DNA from: Pseudomonadota bacterium
GTDB lineage: Bacteria; Pseudomonadota; Alphaproteobacteria; Sphingomonadales; Sphingomonadaceae
Length of the DNA: 64,000 nucleotides
Assembly: GCA_039818985.1 (NCBI GenBank)
Contig: JBCBSU010000001.1
Location: forward strand, 1,576,367 to 1,640,366
Direction: 5' to 3'
The position numbers and the translations under genes are program-made. The notes beneath the pieces were generated by a model. It had not been told where the DNA came from, ran no database searches, and saw only the letters and a program-made list of their open reading frames with translations. Positions 17,325 to 25,164 of this stretch are shown piece by piece. Numbering within the stretch: the first letter of the stretch is position 1; every line of letters starts with the position of its first letter.

Positions 17325-17775
17325 GGTAATAATCGGCAATGCGGTCAAGTGCCATACGCAGCACCAGCTTTCCCGATCGAGTCGGCCAACCCAGATCTTT
17401 CTCGACCGTCGGTATCGACTCGCAGGCACAGATTACGCGCCAGCAAAGGTCGTTCATATCGCGGCCGACCGCCTGCATCGCTTCCTCGAAGCGACGGCGT
17501 GCAGCGATGGCACGTTCACCCGGTTCAAGCTGCTCGGGCGGGCCGCGCCGACGGCGGCTGTCTACCAATGGTGACCAGCGCATGGTGGCGATGCCGTCAA
17601 ATTGCGCCCGCTCCCAGTCATCACGTAGCGTCTCCCCCGCATCGAACTGGCGGCGAGTGAGATAGCCCCGGGCATGAAGCCAGGAAATCGGGGATTCGGC
17701 GAGGTTTTTCCCAGGCCGTGGTGGCTGCGGCATGGGGATCTTGCTGCGTGATCGCGGTGTGGTCGCCTTTCCCAT
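17308..17775 (-). CDS. DUF6456-like protein of unknown function
   Basis: From ATG 17775 (GGAG five bases upstream) the protein is 155 residues: a basic, proline-rich start (KATTPRSRSKIPMPQPPRPGKN), then SPISWLHARGYLTRRQFDAGETLRDDWERAQFDG and AIAARRRFEEAMQAVGRDMNDLCWRVICACESIPTVEKDLGWPTRSGKLVLRMALDRIADYY. The last part looks like a helix-turn-helix-type helical domain. It resembles the alphaproteobacterial family called DUF6456, which has no firm function but looks DNA-associated. It is divergent from an XRE regulator with 89 bases between the starts, a pairing that suggests joint control. Confidence 0.65.
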   Translation of the reverse strand: MGKATTPRSRSKIPMPQPPRPGKNLAESPISWLHARGYLTRRQFDAGETLRDDWERAQFDGIATMRWSPLVDSRRRRGPPEQLEPGERAIAARRRFEEAMQAVGRDMNDLCWRVICACESIPTVEKDLGWPTRSGKLVLRMALDRIADYYRIAEG

Positions 17776-17864
17776 AGAATCTCCAATAGGGTTCTTTTGA
17801 GATTGCATATTGCCATTTTGGCCTGTCTGTAGGAAAGCCGTCAGGCACAAGAGGTGGGCAAAGT

Positions 17865-18428
17865 ATGCGCAATTACATCCGGGCCATTCGCAAGGAACAG
17901 GGGCTGACACTGGCCGAACTGGCCGAACGCTGCGATCCGCCGACCACAGCGCAGACCATCGGGCGGCTGGAAACCGGGGTCCGCACCCTGTCGCTGACCT
18001 GGCTTGAGCGGATTGCCAAAGCGCTTGATGTCGACAGCGATATCCTGCTGGCACGACAGGATGATCCGGTCACCGAACTGGTCGCCATTGTTGACGGTGA
18101 TGGTGCCCGTGCCCCGTCACGGCTGGAGAAAATCGCCCCGCCCCGGACCGCAGACACCCAAGTGGCAATGCGCATGGCCATCTCCATTGGCGACTATCGC
18201 GCCGGTGACCAGCTCTGGCTCAAGCGGCTGGAAAAAGACGATTTTACCGCCGCGCTGAACCGCGACATATTGGTACCCCGACCAGCCGGTCGCTTCATTT
18301 TCGGGCGGTTGCTGGCGCTCGAAGCTGATCGGATGCAGATATTGCCGCTCGCCGCCAGTGCCCGGCAACAGATCATCAACGCGCCCGACTGGATCGGCGT
18401 CGCCATGCAGCTGTTGCGCAGCCTTTAG
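17865..18428 (+). CDS. XRE-family transcription regulator with S24-like C-terminus
   Basis: The 187-residue protein starts with a helix-turn-helix domain at about 1-62 (MRNYIRAIRKEQGLTLAELAERC... TIGRLETGVRTLSLTWLERIAKALDV). The C-terminal part (ISIGDYRAGDQLWLKRLEKDDFTAALNRDILVPRP... FIFGRLLALEADRMQILPL) resembles the LexA/CI peptidase fold. I do not see the Ser-Lys dyad that would make it self-cleaving. GAGG at 17850 supports the start. It probably regulates itself and the divergent DUF6456 gene. The glycosyltransferase follows after 14 bases. Confidence 0.8.
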   Translation: MRNYIRAIRKEQGLTLAELAERCDPPTTAQTIGRLETGVRTLSLTWLERIAKALDVDSDILLARQDDPVTELVAIVDGDGARAPSRLEKIAPPRTADTQVAMRMAISIGDYRAGDQLWLKRLEKDDFTAALNRDILVPRPAGRFIFGRLLALEADRMQILPLAASARQQIINAPDWIGVAMQLLRSL

Positions 18429-18442
18429 CAGCGACAACTGCG

Positions 18443-19636
18443 ATGCGCATCCTGACACTGGCCACGCTCTATCCCAATCCATCGCAGCCGAATTTCGGCA
18501 TTTTTGTCGCGCGCCAGGCCCAGCATCTGCACCGGTTGCCCGACACCGATGTGACGGTCATCAATCCGGTCAGCCTGCCGCCCTTTCCATTAAGCCGATT
18601 GCAACGCTTTCGCTATGCGGCGCGGCTATCGGGCGATGGCATTGAGGCGCAACCGGGCGATTGCCCACCAATCCACCGCGTCGCGTTTCAGTCGATGCCT
18701 GGCATGGCTGCGCGCAACAATGCGGCGAGCATTGCCCGTGCCGTCATGCCGCTGGCGAAGAAGCTGCATGCCGCGCAACCGTTCAACCTGATCGATGCCG
18801 AATTCTTCTATCCCGATGGACCTGCTGCGGCATTGATCGCCGACGCACTGGGCGTTCCCTACACCATCAAGGCACGGGGTGCGGATATCCACTATTGGGG
18901 TATCCAGACCGCCAGCGCCAAACAGATACTGCCTGCCGCCCAAGGTGCGGCGGCGCTGCTGGCGGTGTCGCAGGCTCTGGCCGACGATATGGCAGCGCTG
19001 GGAATGGCGCGCGACAAGATCCATGTCCATTATACCGGCTGCGACCAGCAGCGTTTTCATCCCGATGCCGAGCGGACAATCCCCCTGCCTTTCGCTGATA
19101 ACACACCTTATGCCATCACTGTCGGTGCGCTGATCGCGCGCAAGAACCCGCATCTGATTATCGAAGCGCTACAGGCGGTGCCCGATATGCATCATGTCTT
19201 TGTCGGCGATGGCGAAGAGCGCGAGCGGCTCGAACGCCAAGCGGCGGCGTTGGCTCTGACCGAACGCGTGCATTTTCTCGGAGCCGTGCCGCATGACAGC
19301 CTGCCCGGCCTGCTCGCAGGCGCGAGCATGCTGGTGCTGCCATCACAATCTGAAGGGCTGGCCAATGCCTGGGTCGAGGCGCTGGCCTGCGGCACGCCGA
19401 TTGTCATCAGCGAGGCTGGCGGCGCGCGCGAGCTGGTAACCAGCGATGTTGCGGGGCGGATTGTGGCGCAGCAGCCGGACGCGATTGCCGAGGCGATGCG
19501 TGCGCTGCTTGATCAATCACCCGATCCGCAACAGGTGCGCGGTAGCGTGACCCATTTCACCTGGGAACGTAATGCCGAGGAATTACGGGCAATATTTGCC
19601 AGGGTATCAGCTCTGGACGGTCAGCCCAGTGGATAG
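18443..19636 (+). CDS. Glycosyltransferase family 4
   Basis: Cytoplasmic or membrane-associated GT-B glycosyltransferase of 397 residues. The N-terminal acceptor domain starts MRILTLATLYPNPSQPNFGIFVARQ. The C-terminal donor domain shows VGALIARKNPHLIIEALQ, HHVFVGDGEERERLERQAAAL, VHFLGAVPHDSLPGLLAGASMLVLPSQSEGLANAWVEALACGTPIV, with the E-x7-E motif of GT4 enzymes. The product is probably an exported polysaccharide or glycolipid; no other sugar genes lie nearby, so the substrate is open. Its last 16 bases overlap the convergent Mth938 gene. Confidence 0.88.
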   Translation: MRILTLATLYPNPSQPNFGIFVARQAQHLHRLPDTDVTVINPVSLPPFPLSRLQRFRYAARLSGDGIEAQPGDCPPIHRVAFQSMPGMAARNNAASIARAVMPLAKKLHAAQPFNLIDAEFFYPDGPAAALIADALGVPYTIKARGADIHYWGIQTASAKQILPAAQGAAALLAVSQALADDMAALGMARDKIHVHYTGCDQQRFHPDAERTIPLPFADNTPYAITVGALIARKNPHLIIEALQAVPDMHHVFVGDGEERERLERQAAALALTERVHFLGAVPHDSLPGLLAGASMLVLPSQSEGLANAWVEALACGTPIVISEAGGARELVTSDVAGRIVAQQPDAIAEAMRALLDQSPDPQQVRGSVTHFTWERNAEELRAIFARVSALDGQPSG

Positions 19637-19998
19637 AGCGCGGCGCTGATCCAGCGCTCCTCAGCACGCATCAGGCCCCAGGTACGGGCAGCAGCACGGC
19701 TGTCCATCACCTCAAGGCCGATATTGCGTTCCTCCAGCGCTCGGCGTAGCGCCGCAGGCGGATGTTCAAGCCTTGGACCGGAACCGAGCAGGACAAATTC
19801 GGGGGCCGGCTCAAGTGCCAGTGCAGTATCGAGTGCTGTGATATCAAGGGCGTCAAGCGCAGGCGGCGTCCAGTCGAGCGCATTATCGGGGAGCAGGACC
19901 AGGCCGCCGGGCACGATGCGGTCAGCGACGCGATAGCCCGACGGGCCAATGGCGCTGATCACCGGGCCTTCAATATCCTCGCGGCGTATTTCGACCAC
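19621..19998 (-). CDS. Mth938-domain protein, NDUFAF3-like
   Basis: The 125-residue protein (GTG start) belongs to the Mth938/DUF498 family: GPVISAIGPSGYRVADRIVPGGLVLLP, PAPEFVLLGSGPRLEHPPAALRRALEERNIGLEVMDSRAAARTWGLMRAEERWISAALYPLG. The family includes human NDUFAF3, a complex I assembly factor, and alphaproteobacterial members are typically encoded directly after secDF, as here. The bacterial function is not proven. Its start lies 25 bases after secF, so it is very likely the last gene of the yajC-secD-secF operon. Confidence 0.85.
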   Translation of the reverse strand: MVEIRREDIEGPVISAIGPSGYRVADRIVPGGLVLLPDNALDWTPPALDALDITALDTALALEPAPEFVLLGSGPRLEHPPAALRRALEERNIGLEVMDSRAAARTWGLMRAEERWISAALYPLG

Positions 19999-20023
19999 AG
20001 CTCAGCACTCCAGCAGCAGGATA

Positions 20024-21022
20024 TCAGGGCTGCGCGCCATCATAGCCTTCGGCAAGGCGCCGCTGGGCCTTTTCGCTGTCGGATTCGACCGGCAGGAAGC
20101 TGTCCGGACCAACCCCCAGCCAGATCAGCACCGGCGAGGCGATGTAGACCGAGGAATAGGTGCCGACAATAACGCCCAGCAGCATTGCTGCACTGAAGCC
20201 GAAGATAACATCCGGGCCTAGGAACACCAGCGACACCAGCACAAAGACCATGGTCAGGCTGGTGCTGACAGTACGCGCCAGCGTCTCGTTGAGTGACAGA
20301 TCAAGCAGATTGGCGATTTCCATCTTGCGGTATTTGCGCAGATTCTCGCGGATACGGTCATCAATGACGATGGTATCGTTGAGCGAATAGCCGATAATGG
20401 TGAGCAATGCTGCAATGATGTTGAGGTTGAACTCGATCTGGGTCAGCGCGAAAAAGCCGAAGGTCAGGGCGACATCGTGAAACAGCGCGAACAATGCGCC
20501 AACGCCGAACTGCCACTCGAAGCGGAACCAGATATAGATCGAGATGGCGATCAATGCGAAGATCAGCGAATAGACACCGGTGGTGAGCAATTCGCCCGAG
20601 ACCTTGCCCGAAACCGCATCGACCCCGTCAATCCGTGCCCCCTGATCAGCGAAGGTTTCGGTGATTGTGCTGGTGATGGCGATGGTGGCGCTGTCAGCTT
20701 CCTGCAATTCATCACCCGCCTCGGCATTCAGCCGCATGCGGATGGCGACCTCATTGGCCTCACCGAAACGCTGGATATTGGCCTCACCGAGATTGAGCGC
20801 GGCTATGCTCTCGCGCAATTCGACAATCGGCGCTTCCTCGACTTCCTCGAAGGTGACGCGGATCTGCTGGCCACCGACGAAATCGACACCGAAATTAAGG
20901 CCATTGGTGAACACCAGCGCGATTGAGCCGATAATCAGCAACAGGCTGAGCCCGACCGCCGGATTACGCAGTTTGAGAAAGCCGATATTGGTGGTTTCGG
21001 GAACCAGTTTGAGAAGTTTCAT
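20024..21022 (-). CDS. secF: Protein translocase subunit SecF
   Basis: Inner-membrane partner of SecD that uses the proton motive force to help pull proteins across through SecYEG. The 332-residue protein has the N-terminal helix (LRNPAVGLSLLLIIGSIALVFT), the GLNFGVDFVGGQQIRVTF motif, a periplasmic domain, and five further helices including the conserved GYSLNDTIVIDDRIRENLR and LARTVSTSLTMVFVLVSLV. The start at 21022 (MKLLKLVPETTNIG) is 13 bases after secD. Confidence 0.95.
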   Translation of the reverse strand: MKLLKLVPETTNIGFLKLRNPAVGLSLLLIIGSIALVFTNGLNFGVDFVGGQQIRVTFEEVEEAPIVELRESIAALNLGEANIQRFGEANEVAIRMRLNAEAGDELQEADSATIAITSTITETFADQGARIDGVDAVSGKVSGELLTTGVYSLIFALIAISIYIWFRFEWQFGVGALFALFHDVALTFGFFALTQIEFNLNIIAALLTIIGYSLNDTIVIDDRIRENLRKYRKMEIANLLDLSLNETLARTVSTSLTMVFVLVSLVFLGPDVIFGFSAAMLLGVIVGTYSSVYIASPVLIWLGVGPDSFLPVESDSEKAQRRLAEGYDGAQP

Positions 21023-21035
21023 CTGTCCGGCCTCC

Positions 21036-22646
21036 CTATATCCGCAGCTCTTTGGGCCGCGACCGGCGCAGCCAGCCGGCAACAAACATGCGGGTAATGA
21101 AGACGGCGGTAAACACCGATGTGACGATGCCGACGATCAACACGATGGCAAAGCCCTTGATCGGACCCGAGCCGAAGAAGAACAGCAGGCCGCCAGCAAT
21201 CACATTGGTGACATTGGCATCGTAAATGGCACGCGAGGCTTCGCGATAGCCGACCTCGATCGCCTGAATGATACGGCGACCATTGCGCCGTTCTTCACCG
21301 ATACGTTCATTGATCAGCACATTGGCGTCGACAGCAGAACCGACGGTGAGGATGAAGCCGGCAATACCCGGCAGCGTCAGGGTTGCGTTGAGCAGCGCCA
21401 TGATACCGAGGATCAGGAACAGGTTCAGCACCAGCGCGATATTGGCATAGACGCCAAACCGGCCATAGACGAGCACCATATAGAGCAGCACCACCGCGGT
21501 GCCGATCAGTCCGGCAATCACACCGGCGCGAATCGATTCGGCACCGAGATCGGCCCCGACGGTGCGCTCCTCGACCACCTTGAGCTCGACCGGCAAGGCC
21601 CCGGAGCGCAGCTGGATCGCCAACTGGTTGGCAGTCTCGACGGTGAAACCGCCGGAAATCTGTGCCGACCCGCCAAGAATGGGCTCGTTGAATGTCGGTG
21701 CGGAAATGACCTCGCCATCGAGGATGATGGCAAATTGCCGCCCGGTATTCTCGGTGCTGAGCTTGGCGAAAGTCTGTGCGCCCTGATTGTCAAACTGGAT
21801 ATTCACCACCGGCTGGCCGGGATTTTGCGGATCGAAACCCTGTTGCGCTCCGGTCAGCCGGTCGCCCTTGATACCGCCCAGACGGCGCACGGCGATGTTG
21901 GGCTGGCCGCTCAACTCACCATCAACAAAGGGATAGACCTCACTGCCGATGCGAGCACGTCCAGCGAACGTTTCATTCGGATCGGCCTGATTGTCGACCA
22001 GCTTGAACTCGAGCTTCGCGGTGCGGCCCAGCAGCTCTTTCAGCTCTTCCGGGTCCTGCAGGCCCGGCACCTGCACCACGATGCGCTCGGCACCCTGGCG
22101 GATAATGGTCGGCTCCCGGGTACCAAGCTCGTCGATACGGCGCCGCACCACTTCAACCGCCGAATTCATTGCATCCTCGACCGCCTGGTCGAGACCGGCA
22201 CCGGTTGGGGTCAGCACGAAGCGGGTGGTATCGCGCACCTCGATATCCCAGTCACGCTGACCGGTAAGGCCGGCACCGCTGGTCAAAGGCAATATCGCCT
22301 CGCGCGCCGCATCGACCTGTTTGGCATCACGCACCATGAAGGACAGCGCACCATTTTCGACCGAAATCTCGCCAATGCGGATTTCGGGTTCGGCATTGGC
22401 CAGCGCATTGCGCACCGCGCCTTCCATATTCTCGGTTTGCTCCTTCTGCACATCGGCAGGATCGGCCTCGAGAAGAATGTGGCTGCCGCCGGCAAGATCA
22501 AGACCCAGATTGACGGTCTCCTGCGGCAGGAATGACGGCCAATATTCCATCACCTTTGCGGGGAGCAGGCTGGGCAACGACAGCACCACACCGACCACCA
22601 GTATCAGTGTCAGGGAAATCGTCTTCCAGGGAGGAAAATCGAGCAT
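21036..22646 (-). CDS. secD: Protein translocase subunit SecD
   Basis: The 536-residue inner-membrane protein has an N-terminal helix (WKTISLTLILVVGVVLSLPSL), the GLDLAGGSHILLEAD motif, and a large periplasmic P1 domain. Five C-terminal helices follow, with the motifs VGADLGAESIRAG, LTLPGIAGFILTVGSAVDANVLINERIGEERR and ASRAIYDANVTNVIAG. SecD works with SecF at a late step of protein export. It lies between yajC (85 bases upstream) and secF (13 bases downstream) on the same strand. Confidence 0.96.
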   Translation of the reverse strand: MLDFPPWKTISLTLILVVGVVLSLPSLLPAKVMEYWPSFLPQETVNLGLDLAGGSHILLEADPADVQKEQTENMEGAVRNALANAEPEIRIGEISVENGALSFMVRDAKQVDAAREAILPLTSGAGLTGQRDWDIEVRDTTRFVLTPTGAGLDQAVEDAMNSAVEVVRRRIDELGTREPTIIRQGAERIVVQVPGLQDPEELKELLGRTAKLEFKLVDNQADPNETFAGRARIGSEVYPFVDGELSGQPNIAVRRLGGIKGDRLTGAQQGFDPQNPGQPVVNIQFDNQGAQTFAKLSTENTGRQFAIILDGEVISAPTFNEPILGGSAQISGGFTVETANQLAIQLRSGALPVELKVVEERTVGADLGAESIRAGVIAGLIGTAVVLLYMVLVYGRFGVYANIALVLNLFLILGIMALLNATLTLPGIAGFILTVGSAVDANVLINERIGEERRNGRRIIQAIEVGYREASRAIYDANVTNVIAGGLLFFFGSGPIKGFAIVLIVGIVTSVFTAVFITRMFVAGWLRRSRPKELRI

Positions 22647-22731
22647 GTTCGGATCTTTCAGTCGCGAGGCAGCGGATCAGCGGACGGATGTGGATCTGCC
22701 CGGTTGCTGGGCATGACGGTTATGAGGCACC

Positions 22732-23061
22732 TCAGTCATTGGCCGCCTTGCCGCCCGGCGGCACGATATCGGCGAGGGTCGACTTGACCGCCTTGACCTT
22801 GGTGCCGCCGCCCAGATCGATTTCGACATAATCGTCATCGGCCTTGATAACCTTGCCCATCAGGCCGCCACCAGTGACCACCTGGTCGCCGCGTTTTACG
22901 GCCGAAATCTTTTCCTGATGCTGTTTCATCCGCTTTTGCTGCGGCCGGATCAGCAGAAAATAGAAGATGATGAAGATGAGTACCAGCGGCAGCAGGCTGA
23001 CCCATGCAGGTGCGGCACCGGGGGTTGCGGCTGCCAGGGTAGTGAAGATAATAGTGTCCAT
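22732..23061 (-). CDS. yajC: Sec translocon accessory subunit YajC
   Basis: The 109-residue protein has one membrane helix (WVSLLPLVLIFIIFYFLLIRPQQKRMKQHQ) and the conserved cytoplasmic segment ISAVKRGDQVVTGGGLMGKVIKADDDYVEIDLGGGTKVKAVKSTLADI. YajC joins the SecDF complex at the translocon. It is the first gene of the yajC-secD-secF-Mth938 operon; the promoter should lie in 23062-23320, where I see no other gene. Confidence 0.94.
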   Translation of the reverse strand: MDTIIFTTLAAATPGAAPAWVSLLPLVLIFIIFYFLLIRPQQKRMKQHQEKISAVKRGDQVVTGGGLMGKVIKADDDYVEIDLGGGTKVKAVKSTLADIVPPGGKAAND

Positions 23062-23320
23062 ATCCGTGCTTCTTCATTGCAGTGCGGGCGCTGTGGCGCG
23101 CGGTAATATCAGGCTGATATATGGCGCGATGCCGTCGCCACAAGGACGATGCAGGCTGGCGAACCAATTCCGCATCGCCAGGCACCCTATCATTATGTGC
23201 GGCGCGCCTATCAGCAATTGCAGCACGTGGCAATAAACATGACGGTGGCGAGACCAGCATAGATGGCAGGCCGCAGCGCTTGCCAAAGGCGCCAACGCCT
23301 TTTATAGGCGCTGCCTCGGT

Positions 23321-23397
23321 CGGGACGTAGCGCAGCCTGGTAGCGCATCACACTGGGGGTGTGGGGGTCGGAGGTTCGAATCCTCTCGTCCCGACCA
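23321..23397 (+). tRNA. tRNA-Pro (GGG anticodon)
   Basis: A 77-nt cloverleaf with the CCA end encoded. The acceptor stem is CGGGACG with CGTCCCG, the anticodon loop CTGGGGG holds GGG at positions 34-36, and the T arm contains GGTTCGAATCC. It decodes CCC and CCU. It lies 170 bases upstream of the endolysin gene. I found no repeat of its 3' end nearby that would mark an integration site. Confidence 0.95.
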
Positions 23398-23567
23398 GTT
23401 CTCCCCCACATTGTACAATCACAAATCAGCTTTTCGCCGTATCACATATGGCGCCGATATTGGCACGGATGCTGTTATGGCGAAGATCGGTAATAGGAAA
23501 ACAAAGCATTTTCCTACAGTTATCCAAATAGGTTATTCACCAGGGATCACATCTTGGAGATTGCCTG

Positions 23568-24167
23568 ATGCTGTTGTCCTATACCCCCATCGAATATAAA
23601 TCCGCCGATCCGCAAGCCTGCCCTGCCACCGTCGAGCAGCTGATAAATGGCGTCATCGCGCGCGAGGGCGGTTATAGCAATCATCCCGCCGATCGCGGCG
23701 GTGAGACAAATTGGGGCATCACCCATAAAGTGGCCCGCCAGCATGGCTATCATGGGCCGATGCGCGACATGCCGCGCGAGCGCGCGGTGGAAATCTACAC
23801 GCGAATCTACTGGTTGCGCCCGGGATTCGACGGGCTTGCCGCAGATGCTCCCACAGTGGCTGCGGAACTATTCGATATCGGCGTCAATATGGGACCAGGC
23901 ATCGCCATTGGTTTTCTGCAACGTGCGCTCAACGCGCTCAATCGCGGCGAGAAGGACTATGCCGACATCGCCATTGATCGCGTTATCGGTGAACAGACGG
24001 TCGGCGCACTGCACCGCTTCATCCGCAGGCGCGGTCAGGCTGGGGAATCAGTGCTGCTGCGTGCCATCGATTCGCTCCAGGGCGCGCGATACATCCAGCT
24101 TGCCGAATCACGTCCGGCCAATGAGGCGTTTCTCTATGGCTGGCTGGCGCACCGTACCCGTCCGTGA
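23568..24167 (+). CDS. Phage-type endolysin, glycoside hydrolase family 108
   Basis: Peptidoglycan-degrading N-acetylmuramidase of 199 residues. The catalytic segment is VIAREGGYSNHPADRGGETNWGIT with the likely catalytic Glu33 in EGGY. The following helices (RERAVEIYTRIYWLRPGFDGL, AAELFDIGVNMGPGIAIGFLQRALN) are typical, and a C-terminal peptidoglycan-binding-type region begins about residue 115. No signal peptide is present, so release needs the holin encoded 51 bases downstream. GGAG eight bases before ATG 23568 supports the start. No other phage genes are nearby, which fits the detached lysis module of a gene transfer agent better than a prophage. Confidence 0.87.
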   Translation: MLLSYTPIEYKSADPQACPATVEQLINGVIAREGGYSNHPADRGGETNWGITHKVARQHGYHGPMRDMPRERAVEIYTRIYWLRPGFDGLAADAPTVAAELFDIGVNMGPGIAIGFLQRALNALNRGEKDYADIAIDRVIGEQTVGALHRFIRRRGQAGESVLLRAIDSLQGARYIQLAESRPANEAFLYGWLAHRTRP

Positions 24168-24218
24168 CAGCGGTGCGCATGAGCGCCGCAAAATATTCAG
24201 CAAGCAAGAGGTCAAATC

Positions 24219-24629
24219 ATGTCTCTCATTGATACGATTATTTCACCAGTCGCCAAGCTGATCGACAAGATTATCCCCGATCCGCAGGCGCGCGACAAGG
24301 CCAAGTTGGAACTGCTCAAACTGCAGGGCAGCCAGGAGCTGAAAGAGGTGGAAACGCGAATCGCCGCGATCATGGCAGAGGCGCAATCCGCCGATCCATG
24401 GACCAGCCGGGCACGTCCAAGCTTCCTTTATGTCATGTATGTGATGATATTGTGGGCGATTCCCATGGGGTTGATCGCCAGCGTCCGTCCCGAAACCGCC
24501 CACGCCATCGCCAACGGCATGAATGCCTACCTTTCCGGCATTCCCGAGCCCTTATATGCGCTGTTTGGCACCGGATATCTGGGCTATACCGTGGCCCGGC
24601 AATGGGGCAAAAATCGCGGTGTCCAGTGA
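24219..24629 (+). CDS. Holin of the 3-TM gene-transfer-agent release type
   Basis: The 136-residue protein has an amphipathic N-terminal region (SPVAKLIDKIIPDPQARDKAKLELLKLQGSQELKEVETRIAAIMAEAQSADPWTSRARPSFLYVMYVMILWAIPMG) and then two to three membrane segments ending at LYALFGTGYLGYTVARQWGK. DPWTSRARP just before the first helix is characteristic of the holin family used for gene-transfer-agent release. It would form pores that let the upstream endolysin reach the wall. AGAGG lies at a good distance from ATG 24219. Confidence 0.83.
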   Translation: MSLIDTIISPVAKLIDKIIPDPQARDKAKLELLKLQGSQELKEVETRIAAIMAEAQSADPWTSRARPSFLYVMYVMILWAIPMGLIASVRPETAHAIANGMNAYLSGIPEPLYALFGTGYLGYTVARQWGKNRGVQ

Positions 24630-24645
24630 GCCGCAGCGCGCTGCA

Positions 24646-24680
24646 ATGCAAAAAAATCTATCGGTCATGCGAAAAAATCT
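24646..24680. repeat. Direct repeat with 21-bp phasing upstream of the cysteine-rich lipoprotein
   Basis: ATGCAAAAAAATCT (24646-24659) and ATGCGAAAAAATCT (24667-24680) differ at one base and start 21 bases apart, two helical turns. The second copy also lies in an inverted repeat GTCATGC (24664-24670) and GCATGAC (24682-24688). The sites sit 76-110 bases upstream of the lipoprotein start and just after the holin gene, a sensible place for an activator or repressor dimer. Confidence 0.5.
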
Positions 24681-24755
24681 TGCATGACGAGGGAGGCTGA
24701 CCGTAAAAAGCCCACTCTTGTTTACAAGTTTACATAAACCTGAAGGGGAATGAAG

Positions 24756-25043
24756 ATGAAGAATAGCAACCTGGGTAAGATGCTCGCCATCGCTGGCGGC
24801 CTCGCTCTCGCAACGGCTTGTACGCCGGAAGAAGCTGCAGAAGCTGGCTGCTGCGCCGCTGAAGCTGTAGGCTGTGCCGCTTGTGGCGCTGCATGTGCCG
24901 CTGCTTGCGGTGCTGAAGCTGTGGGTTGTGCTGCTTGCGCAGCTGCTGACGCTGTCACCGGTGAATGCGGTGCCTGTGGTGCATGCGGCGCCTGTGGTGC
25001 TTGCGGCGCCTGTGGTGCTGAAGGCGAATGCGCCGCTGAATAA
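24756..25043 (+). CDS. Small lipoprotein with cysteine at every third residue
   Basis: Unrecognised 95-residue protein. Residues 1-22 form a lipoprotein-like signal (MLAIAGGLALATAC, Cys22). The mature part contains 15 more cysteines in an Ala/Gly background with Glu and Asp: 32, 33, 40, 43, 47, 51, 58, 61, then 71, 74, 77, 80, 83, 86 and 92. EAVGCAAC occurs twice (36-43 and 54-61). The five Gly-Ala-Cys units at 72-86 use mixed synonymous codons, so the protein repeat is being kept rather than arising from DNA slippage. ATG 24756 is chosen over 24750 because AAGGGG ends 7 bases before it. It shares the three-residue cysteine period with 45502-45786. A periplasmic metal- or thiol-buffering role is possible but unproven. 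Confidence 0.75.
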   Translation: MKNSNLGKMLAIAGGLALATACTPEEAAEAGCCAAEAVGCAACGAACAAACGAEAVGCAACAAADAVTGECGACGACGACGACGACGAEGECAAE

Positions 25044-25164
25044 TCCGGGCCTGACCCAGATTATTTGATGCAAATCAAGGACGGTCGACTGTCCGCCATT
25101 ATGTGTTGGTTTTCCCTTAGCTGATTGTTTATCGTTCAGCGCTTATCAGGAAAACGGAACCATA

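Noticed and set aside
23211-23411. A 66-residue minus-strand frame reading [25 protein letters not shown]
   Set aside because: It is the antisense of tRNA-Pro (23321-23397); this peptide is a well-known false gene caused by tRNA sequence.
24700-24730. GTAAAA-N16-CAAG as a second SigF-like promoter upstream of the Cys-rich lipoprotein
   Set aside because: Three differences from the consensus; too weak to claim.
24950-25040. Regular 9-base period that looks like a DNA tandem repeat or CRISPR-like array
   Set aside because: It is the Gly-Ala-Cys coding repeat of the lipoprotein; synonymous positions differ between units and there are no spacers.
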